Source: an uncultured Bacteroidales bacterium
GTDB taxonomy: Bacteria > Bacteroidota > Bacteroidia > Bacteroidales > Bacteroidaceae
Length of the DNA: 64,000 bases
Assembly: GCA_902775975.1 (NCBI GenBank)
Contig: CACYOC010000004.1
Location: 27,697 to 91,696 of the forward strand
Reading direction: 5' to 3'
This document shows positions 45,827 through 56,000 of this stretch, one piece after another. Numbering within the stretch: the stretch's first letter is position 1; each line of letters starts with the position of its first letter. Below the pieces are notes generated by a model, which saw nothing but the letters and a program-made list of their open reading frames with translations, did no database searches and was not told the origin of the DNA. The position numbers and the translations under genes are program-made.

Positions 45827-45858
45827 TTTGGCTGGATACAATTATTTGAGTAATTTTG
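45827..45858 (+). promoter_or_regulatory. Predicted promoter of the surface-protein cluster
   Basis: TTTG (45827-45830), a 20-base spacer and TAATTTTG (45851-45858) precede the fimbrillin-like gene at 45912. Apart from this and the divergent regulator promoter, the 45628-45911 gap shows no gene I can support. Confidence 0.75.
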
Positions 45859-45911
45859 TACGCAATTATTGGTTCAATAAACAGATAACTTTTTAAATAA
45901 AAAACAGACTT

Positions 45912-46895
45912 ATGATAATTTGGAAGAAAACGAAAACAAGTGGCATGCTGCTCTGCCTCGCGCTATGTGCGGCATGCTCCAGTGACAATGACGATCCAGT
46001 AGTGGTACAGCCCCCTGTGACGTCGTACCCGCTGACCATTGAGGTCTCGGAGAATCCCCTGATTCCTGACGGGCAGGAAGCACGTGGTGAGACCAGGGCG
46101 TCCATCACCACGACGACAACACTAACGAAGTTCAACTTGAACTATGTCTATAACGAAACTTCTACAGGTTCAGAGAAAGTTGAGAAAGAAGGAGGGATAT
46201 GGAAGGTCACAAATAATAGGGGGTGGCCTATTGGTGCAGCAGAGACAGATGTGGTGGTTACTTGGTATGCCTCGACAGCCGGCACTTTCAAAAATGAGGG
46301 TGATCCCTACATCGACTTTACGGTCGAAGCAGATGCCGCAGATCAGAAGGACCTGCTGGTGGCCAAGACTTCCGGTAAATTTTCGGACTATTATACAAAT
46401 GGTGAAAATGTAAAAAGCCTCTCCTTCACCTTCGACCACGCCTGCACAGCCCTGAAATTCTACGTGAAGAAAGCTAAGAACCTTGATGGCTACACGCTGA
46501 AGGTCTCGAACATCAAGCTCAAGAACGTGGTCAAAAGCGGAGAGTATAACTACGGCTCGGGGGAATGGACGTTAGGCACCAACTCTGATTTCACTCTTTT
46601 AAGCACAGAGACGACGCTTTCTTCTGACTCTTACACCTTGCTGAATGGTGATGAAGAGAGCTCCTACCTGTTTATGATTCCGCAGACGCTGAAAGCATGG
46701 AGCCCAGAGCAAGCCCTCTCGGATTGCTATCTGGAGATTGTGTGTGAAATCATAAAGGATGGAAACACTGTGTACAGCGGCACCGCCTACATCCCCTTCT
46801 CTGCAACTTTTTATAAAGGCTACCGGCACGACGTGAATATCAATATCGGCAAGAATACGCTCTACAGCAGTCAAAACACTAAAATTTTCAACTAA
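45912..46895 (+). CDS. Fimbrillin-family (FimA/Mfa-like) lipoprotein
   Basis: The 327-residue protein has a lipoprotein signal (TSGMLLCLALCAACSSDNDD), a TRAS-containing stretch near residue 60 (GETRASITTTTTLTKFNLNY) and the beta-rich pattern of fimbrillins (KSLSFTFDHACTALKFYVKK, YSGTAYIPFSATFYKGYRHD). Family members are matured after an Arg in the N-terminal domain and assembled into Bacteroidota type V pili. The typical late motif FxxGxxYxxxI appears as FYKGYRHDVNINIGK. It leads the surface-protein cluster and is followed three bases later by a 44-codon gene. Confidence 0.82.
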   Translation: MIIWKKTKTSGMLLCLALCAACSSDNDDPVVVQPPVTSYPLTIEVSENPLIPDGQEARGETRASITTTTTLTKFNLNYVYNETSTGSEKVEKEGGIWKVTNNRGWPIGAAETDVVVTWYASTAGTFKNEGDPYIDFTVEADAADQKDLLVAKTSGKFSDYYTNGENVKSLSFTFDHACTALKFYVKKAKNLDGYTLKVSNIKLKNVVKSGEYNYGSGEWTLGTNSDFTLLSTETTLSSDSYTLLNGDEESSYLFMIPQTLKAWSPEQALSDCYLEIVCEIIKDGNTVYSGTAYIPFSATFYKGYRHDVNINIGKNTLYSSQNTKIFN

Positions 46896-46898
46896 GTT

Positions 46899-47033
46899 AT
46901 GAAGAAGACCTATCAAAATCCCCAAATACGCATCGTCGCCTTGCAAGGTCCTGCCGTGATGCTGACCGGTTCAGAGTCAGTGAACGAGTACAAGAAAGGA
47001 CAAGATTTCAACATCGGCGATGTAGATGAATAG
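46899..47033 (+). CDS. Small acidic-tailed protein, copy 1
   Basis: ATG at 46899 opens a 44-codon frame (MKKTYQNPQIRIVALQGPAV, then MLTGSESVNEYKKGQDFNIG and DVDE). It has the pattern KK-x-Y-x-x-P-x-x-R/x-x-V, a short hydrophobic stretch ending MLTGS, and an acidic C-terminus. The 60-residue protein at 63678 shows the same pattern, and similar small proteins are frequent in Prevotella near surface-protein genes. Function unknown; it lacks an export signal. It lies three bases after the fimbrillin stop, so the two are co-transcribed. Confidence 0.7.
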   Translation: MKKTYQNPQIRIVALQGPAVMLTGSESVNEYKKGQDFNIGDVDE

Positions 47034-47074
47034 TGAATCAATCAAAATTAATTAATCAATAAAACTCAATATTT

Positions 47075-50000
47075 ATGTACGACAACGAAAAAATCCGGCG
47101 AGGGCGACCGTGGCTGATGCTACTGTTGCTCTTCGCATGGTTGCTGCCACAGCAGGCGGCGGCTGAAGAGTATCTGCACGACCCAGACCACTACTCGGTG
47201 TCGCTGGGCGGCTCGAACATCGTGTACTTCACGGCCCCCGTCTACGACCAGAAGAACGTGGACCAGTGGATTGCTTTAGCTTATCTGTATGTCTCTGTGG
47301 ATGGCGGCCCGAACACACCAGTCTTTTCCTGGAAGGCGAATAACTATTCCGACAGCAAAAGCCCCTCAATTCCCGTGGATGCCACGGAGGTAAACACGAA
47401 CTTCTACTTTCTTGTTGATGGCTTCTGTGACTTCACGCCAGGCAACACGAACAGCACCTTCCGGATGACGAAGGGCAAGTCGGTTAATGTTAACGTGAAG
47501 CGCAACATAGACGGCTACTCCTTCACGTTCGAAGGAGAGTGGGTGGTGCCCTACAACATGCTGGGCAAGAAACTGACCTTCACCTGGGAAGTGACGCGTT
47601 ACGGCAACTCGCCCTGGAGAGTGACGAAGGTGGAGGGCCTGAAGACGGTGACCATCAACATGCCGGCGCCCAGCGCCAAGCTGACACCGTTCGTGTCGAA
47701 CCCGATGATAGACCCCAACAGCCCCGGTAAACTGCAGTTGCCGTGGTTCTTGGCCTCGGACAGCATCACCAAGGCGTGGTATGAGTACACCGATGCTTCG
47801 GGCGTTTTCCACAAGGAGAACCTTGCGGACATGAACAGCGGCATCATCGTGCTCGATGCCAACGTGCCCCACAAGGGGCTTCGTGTCGTCTGCAACTACA
47901 AGGCGCCGGGCGACAAGGGCTCCTACGAGATAGAGGGCGTCAGCTCGTCGCCGCAGAACGTGCCCCTGATTCACGCCCCGGTGGGCCTCGTGGCGCGGCC
48001 CTTGAACGACCGCAAGCCGAAGGTGGAACTGACGTGGAGCGTGCCTTATCCTGACGATGACGACCTGGCGCCCACCGACTTCTTCGAGATTCAGCGCTCG
48101 CTGACGGGTAAGGAGGAGGACTTCAAGACCATCAGCTCCTCGACGTTCTACGCCCAGGTGGACCATAAGACACAGTTCACCTACGTGGACAGCACTCTTC
48201 TGGAGGCCGTCGAGACGAGCATGCTCGCGAACGGCGGCACCTTGGACCACCTGACCTACCGCGTGCGCCGCGCCATCACCCAGAACTGGGGTTGGGGCGC
48301 CGACAACAACTGCGCCGCCACGGCCACGTGCGTCATTGACAACATGCACCTGCTACGCATAGCCAGCTACAAGGCGCGCTGGGAGGACGAGGAGGCCTAC
48401 ACCGTGCGCGCCGAGTGGGAATATGCCGACGAGCACGGCGCCGTGTGGGACGACCGTGCCAAGATGATGCTGCGCGTCATCTCGAAGAACCGCGCGGGCG
48501 ACATGGTAGACAGCCTGGTCTATACTATCGACGAGACGGAGCGCGCCCAGTGCTACAAGATTATCAACCTGACGCGCTCGTGCGTCTCCTACGACATCGA
48601 CATGTATGTGGAGCGCGGCACGTCGCCCATCAACCATTTGGCCGACGTGAAGGACTATTACGTCCCCATCCGCTCGTTTGAGGACTGGCAAGACTTCAAC
48701 AAGAAAGTCGAGGCAGCCGGTGGTCAGTACGACTTGAACGCTCGCCTCTATGCCGACATCACGGTCAATACTGTGTTAGGCTGGCAAGAAGGTTCCCCCT
48801 ACCGTGGCACGTTCGACGGCAACGGCCACACGCTGACCGTCAATTACGACGGAAGTGTCAATAGCGCCTATGACAATGAGTACATTGCTCCGTTCCGCTA
48901 TGTGACCAATGCTACCATCAAGAACCTGCACGTGGCTGGAACTATCAGCACCAAGGGAAAACATGCGGCCGGCCTCATTGCAAATGCCAGGAGCGGTTCC
49001 AAAATCTACATCGATAACTGCCGCTCGTCGGTCACCATCAACTCTTCCTACAATGGCGAAACCGGCAACGGAGGCTTCTTAGGCAGCCAGGACGAAGCTA
49101 CAGTCATCATCCGTAACAGTAAGTTCGACGGCAGTTTCGAGGGTGACAACAGTTCTAAGAACGGCGGCTTCGTAGGCTGGGTGGCCAGTGGCAGTTCACT
49201 GACTATCGACAACTGTCTCTTCGCGCCCGACCATATCAATACCAAAGCAAACGGATGCGCTACGTGGGCGGTGAAAGACGAAGGGAACGTCTCTTATTCG
49301 CTCATCAACAGCTATGCCACCCGTGAATACGATGCGTTGTTCATCATCCGCAACGCCAGCGACTGGCATACGTTTGCTGTGATGGTGAATGAAGCCCGCA
49401 ACCAGTACGACGTAAACGCAATCCTTTCCGCCGACATCACGACGAGTGAGTGTGCGGGTGTTGATCCCAATGCTTATTACCGTGGTACTTTCGACGGCAA
49501 CGGCCACACGCTGACTTTCAACAAGACAGGTGTGACAGAGCAATACATGGCTCCCTTCCGCTATGTTGGCAATGCCACCTTCAAGAACCTGCACGTGGCT
49601 GGAACCATCCAGACAACGGCTCCAAGAGCGGGCGGACTGATAGGCTGCATACGCAATGACTTGAAAATCACCATTGAGAACTGCCGCTCGTCGGTGGACA
49701 TCAAGAGTGACGTCAACGGCGAAGGCAACAGCGGTGGCTTTATTGGTCATATTTATAATAATACAAAAGTCACCTTCCGCAACTGTGTGTTCGATGGCAA
49801 ATTTGAAGGTAGTAACAGCCTCTTCAACGGTGGCTTCGTAGGCTTGAACCCCTTCGAGTACAACAATATAACCTTTGAGAACTGCCTCTTCAAGCCCGCC
49901 AGTGTCACCACCGACCCCAGAGGCAGCGATACATGGGTATACGGCGGAAACGGCAAAAACTACTCGACTGCCAACTGCTATGCCACCAACGAGTTCTGCC

Positions 50001-53000
50001 ACGTCATCAACGACGGCAACGACTGGGAAACATTCCGGACGGCACTGAACCAACGCGGCTCAAAGAGCGTGAATGCCATACTGAATGCCGACTTCTCAAT
50101 CAATCATTCTGCTTCGAACTTCCAGGGCCTGTTCGATGGCAACGGTCATACGCTGACCCTCAACGGTACTGACGGCTTGTTCGTTTCGGGCAGTAACTAC
50201 ACCATCCGGAACCTGCACGTCACGGGCAACATCGGCGGCGGTATGCACGTAGCCGGACTGGTGGGTGCGAGCACTGGCGCCCGCAACGATATAGATTGTT
50301 GCTGGGTATCGGTCTCTATACATGCTAACAAATCACATGCCGGCGGCTTCATCGGCCACGCAAGCACGACTCCGCACTACATCAACAACTGTCTGTTCGA
50401 CGGCTCCGTCAGCGCCAATAACGATGGAAAAGAAGAAGGTACATCCTACGTCGGAGCATTCATCGGCTGGTCGGGCGAAGTAGATCACCACGTCACCAAC
50501 TGTCTGGAAGACGGTAATTATTACTACGTGGACCATGCAGGATTCTGCTATACGAACGGATCAGTATGGGGTAATAGCGGTAGTAGCAGCAATAACTATA
50601 CCTATAAAGGTGCAAGTTGGAATGAAGTCAATTACGCTGGCATCAGACACGACAATATAGATAAGGTAGTTGAGAAACTGGGCAGTGCCTGGCGTAAGGA
50701 AGGCACAGATGCCGTGCCCAAGATGTTCACGCGCGAACTGTGGAAAAACGTAGGCGCTCTGTCAGCCAGCGATCTGGCCAGCAATCTGGGCACTGGCTGG
50801 TATGTGGACGGCGACCAAGTGCTGCCTGTGATGGGCAACAGCATCATTGGCACCTCGGCAGAAGACATAGCACAGTTCTACACGACCGGCTGGACGCTGG
50901 AAGGCTCTACGCTCAATCCCACCACGACCACGGTGGAATACCGGGATTACGAAACCTTCAACGACCCGAACCTGAAGGGCCTCTTCTACCATAAGAATAC
51001 GGGTAAGATAGAGCCCGAACTGCTGACGCAGACGCGCCAGAGCAGCGTGCTGCTGTCGTGGAGCACCGACAACAAGCCCATCGACTTCTTCCGCGTGCTG
51101 CGACGCGTTAAGAGCGCGGCAGGCGACGCCTGGAAAGAGGTGGTCACCGGACTGACCGACATGAGCTATGAGGACACGACCGTGTCGCCCCTGGCTACCT
51201 ATGAATATAAGGTGCAGGCCGTGAACGAGTGCGAAGGCCGCGACTCTACCGAGACCAGTATAGTCGTGGGCGAGTGTAAGCACACCGGCCGCGTGGAAGG
51301 CTACGTGCGCTTCAACGACGGCACAGGTGCACCCGGCGTTTGGGTGTCCGTCGAGTATAAGGCGAAAGAGTTAACCCGCGTGCAGACCGACGAGAGCGGA
51401 TACTTCGAGGTAGAGGAACTGTCGTACCAGGGCGGGACGTCTGTGGAATACACTGTAGGCCCCGCGTCTGATGGCGTTAACATCCCGTCCGTGCTGGTGA
51501 CCTTCGACGCCACAAGCAACAACGAGACGCTGCGCGAGTTCACCATCACTAACGGACGGCGCTTCTCGGGCTTCGTCATGTACAACGGCACGAGCATCCC
51601 CGTGAAGGGTGTCAACTTCCTGGTGGACGGCAACCGCATCCACAACGCACAGGGCAAGTACGTGGAGACCGACAACGACGGCTCCTTCTCGTTCCGCGTG
51701 CTCGATGGCCAGCATACCGTGCAGGCCGTGATGGACAAGCACGTGTTCACCAACGGCGGCTGGTATAAGAACAGCAGCAAGCAGAACTTCACCGCCGATG
51801 TTGACGGCATCTACTTCTACGACGACACGAAGGTGACCCTGACGGGCCGTGTCGTGGGCGGCGACGACCAGGGCGAGAAGCCACTGATGAACAACCTCTC
51901 GATGAACAACCTGGGCGACTCGCTGACCATGGTGCTCACCCTCGAGGGCGACAACACGTCGTGGCTCGTCTACGACAACCTGAACCCCAACCGCACCGAG
52001 CGCGAGGAGGTAGTGAACCATCCGGTCAAGGGTCAGGACCACTACACCACGGTGCGCACCGAGCGCAAACGCATGACCGTATGGCCAGACGTGACGACGG
52101 GCGAGTATATGCTGAAACTGCCGCCCGTGCGCTGGAAGGTGCAGCAGGTCTATTGCGCCGGCTACCCCACGCTGTTCCAAGAGGGACAGGTGAGCGAGGT
52201 CATCGACCTGACCAACGCGCTTGACACGCTGAAGGTGTCCTACGACAGCATCTACTACGACGTCGACGAGAAGCGCGTGGAGAACCCCACCGCTACCTAT
52301 CAGGCCGTCTACAACCGCATCTACCACAGCCCCGTGGAGGTGACCTACAAGCAGATAGGCTACGACAACTTCGACTACTTGGGCGACAAAACCTACATCT
52401 CCACCGATCTGTCGGGCGAGGCGGTGCAGGTGCCGCTGGTCTACAGCGTGTGTAAGCCCAACTGGCCCGCCAACCGCAAGGACTCGCTCGTGGCTGTCTA
52501 TACGCTGGGACACCCCGTGTTCAGCATTGAGCGCAAGTACAACATCCAGTTGCAGGTGGCCGAGCACTATCTGTACAACAACGACCCGGCAGGTCGCGTG
52601 GACATAGTGCCCCTGAAGGGCGGCATAGCCTACATGCAGAACGGCATGAGGGCGCTGTCGATGGACGACCTGTACACCATCAAGGAGCCGCAGAAGCTGG
52701 ACAGCCTGGGACAGTGTGTCTTCACCCTGAAGGCCGACCAGACCTCGAACATGAGCAACTGCCTGCGCACGGTGACCTTCACCGTCGAGCGTGACGGCTC
52801 CTTCATCCAGGCCGAGCCCCTGCAGGCCTACGTGATGAACATGTTCCCCGTTGGTGCCGGACAGGACATCATGAACGAGGGTGCGCCCATCCTCTACGAC
52901 ATTCTGCGCGACCCGCCAGGAGCCTACAGCAACAATACGCTGGCCAAGGGCACTACCATCAGCTTTTCGTACATGATGAACGCGTCGCTCAATGCCGGAC

Positions 53001-56000
53001 TCTTCATCAACCTGAAGGTAGGTGATAAATTGGAGACCGTGACAGCCACCGTGTCAGCCCCGCAAGGCTATGGTGTTGCTATGGGTCCCATTAACGGGGC
53101 AGACAATGCCGATTCCAATCTTGACATGCTTATGTACAGTGGCAGCGGCAGCAAGGCCTTCTCGCACACAATGGTCGTGGGCAACAACATCAGCACCAGC
53201 GGCGACCCGTCGATGGTGGGTGCCGATGCCGACCTCTACATCGGCACGGTGCAGAACGTGACGGTGACACCCATGAGCTCCATCCGCGCCGTGTCCAAAG
53301 ACCAGATGCTGAAGCTGATTGCACGCCTGGGTAAGGACAATATCAAGACGCTGACCGAAAAGGATGTGAACTCTGAACTGGCGAAGAATGTCGATTACGG
53401 TTCGGTGGTGGTGATAGCTACCGGCGAGGACGCCAACGGCAACCCCGTCTACCTGATTCGCGACTTGGCACTGGGCTACGGTCCGAAGATTGAGTCGAAC
53501 TTCATCTACTCGCAGAAGCAACTGCTGACGCAGATTATCCCCCAGAAGTCCAAGGAGATTGTCGACCTTATGTTCCTCGGCACGAAGGAGGAGGCACAGC
53601 AGATAGCCAACCGCACGAAGAAGCCCGTCTATCTGTCGCTGCGCGAGCCTACCGACCCGATGTTCGCCGTGGTCAACAAGAAAGTTGACGGCAAGGTTGA
53701 CGGCCATCCCTACAACATCACCAAAGACAAGGCCGACGAGGGCGTCAACTACCTGGTGGTGCTGCCTGCTAACGCGTCAGAAAATGACTACACCGACGAG
53801 GTGGAGGATAAGTATGAGGTCATCAAGGCCTGGGTAGACATGATAGCCAGGAACGAGAGTGAGAAACTGCATGCCAGCGACAAGTTGAACAACTACGACG
53901 TGGCCGGCGCTGCGGGCGTGAACTACAGCGAGACCTTCGACGCCGGTTACTCGTCGTCGTGGTCGAACCACTTCCCCATCGCCACCGAGGTTGACTACTT
54001 CGGACTGGGTGCGGGTGCCAGCAATGTCTTCTCGGCAGTCGGCATAGCAGGTTCGTTTGCCAGTGCGATAGGCCTGTCATTGAAGGAAATGAACGCATGG
54101 TCGACCCCGAAACCAGACCTTCCTATAACGAATATAGATAACGGTATGCAATCGACGGTTACCTTCACAGGCAAGTACCTCCACTGGGCGCTATTCCCCA
54201 TAGCCTCCTATACCACGGTTGGTGCCGACTCGGAGGCACGTTCCTATAACCGCACAGAGTCGTTCACCATTGCCTGCGACCTGTCGAGCCACCTGAACGT
54301 GGACGTCTATCGTGTCCATTTCGACGGTTCCGATCAGAACAAGGATGTGAATGTTTATGATGTCTTCACCAACGACAACTTCAACAATTTCTATGAAATG
54401 GTGGCTGACCAGGTGAGAGGGTCGCTCAAGTCCATGAAGATCAACGGTCCGCGCGGCTTCGTCTTCCGCACCCGTGGCGGCGCCACGCAGAACCCGTGGG
54501 AGGACCAGCGCGTGACGAAGTTCTACGACCCAGGCACGCAGTTGGACGCCCGCACGCTAAAGATTGTGAACCCGAAGATTCGCCTCGACAAGCAGAGCGT
54601 GAGCGGCGTGGCCATCGACGACGCTGCCAAGTTCACCGTCTACGTGGGCAACGACAGCGAGAAGCCTGAGGCTACCGGCGGCCTGACGCTGCTGCAAGTG
54701 TTCGCACTGGACCAGCAGAACCCGCAGGGCGCGAAGATCAGCATCAACGGACAGACGCTGACCACCGGCGGCATGACCGTGTCGTGCATTCCCGGTCAGG
54801 AGGTTGCCCTGCAGATGGAGGTACGTGCCGGCAGGGGCTTCGACTACGAGGGCCTGGTCATCGGCGTGATGTCACCCACCGACGCTGAGCACACCTACGC
54901 CCTGACGACGTTCGACGTACACTTCCTGCGCGAGGCAGGCGGCGTGAATATCGCCGTGCCTGGCGACAAGTGGGTGCTGAACACCAACGCCCAGCAGGAT
55001 TCGAAGCGCGGCTGGTACCTGCCGGTGACCATCAACGGCTTCGACCGCTATCAGCACAACTTCGACCATATTGAGTTCCAGTACAAGGAGTCGCAGCGCG
55101 GCGACGACGCTTGGACGAACCTCTGTTCGTTCTACGCCGACGACTCGCTGATGGCCAAGGCCAACGGTGAGCGCGAACTGATGAAGGAGAACGCGAACAT
55201 CACCACCCAGTTCTACGGCGAGGGATGGACGATGGAGCGCGCCTACGACCTGAGGGCCGTCCTCTTCTGCCGCAACGGCAGCGACTTCCTCACCACGTCG
55301 TCGAAGATTATCAGCGGCGTGAAGGACACGCGCCGTCCGCAACTGTTCGGCACGCCCGAACCGAAGAGCGGTCTGCTCACCAGCGGCGACGACATCGTAT
55401 TCAACTTCTCTGAGGATATTGAATACAACTATCTGAGCGCCATCACTAACTTCGAGGTGAAGGGCGAGGTGAACAACAACTCGCTCTCTGAGATGGTGAG
55501 CGTGCAGTTCAACGGCAAGGCCAGCGTTGAGAGTGAGGCCAAGCGCAACTTCACCGGCAAGGATCTGACCATCGACATGATGGTGAAGCCAGCCGAGACG
55601 GGACGCGACATGCCGCTCTTCTCGCACGGCAATAACGGTCAGAAACTGCAGCTCTGGCTCACCAAGGACTTCAAGTTGAAGGCAGTGGTCAACGACCAGA
55701 CCTTCACCACGGACAGCGTCCTCGGCAAGAATGCCTTCCGACATGTGGCCATGGTGCTCAACCAGACCGACAGCCTGCTGACACTCTACTACGGTGGACT
55801 GGAGGTAGGACATCAGAAACTCTCATCACTGTACAGCGGCACCAGCAACCTCGTATTCGGCCGTACCAACGAGCAGAACCGCAACGAGAGCCAGTACTAC
55901 GAGGGACGCATGATGGAGGCACGCCTGTGGTATGCCGCCATGAGCGGTACACTCATCGGCTCGACCTACGGCGGACAACGGCTGACGGGCTACGAGAAGG

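Noticed and set aside
45638-45841. Minus-strand 67-codon frame in the gap between the AraC-type and fimbrillin-like genes
   Set aside because: It overlaps the regulator promoter, has no family look and no own promoter.
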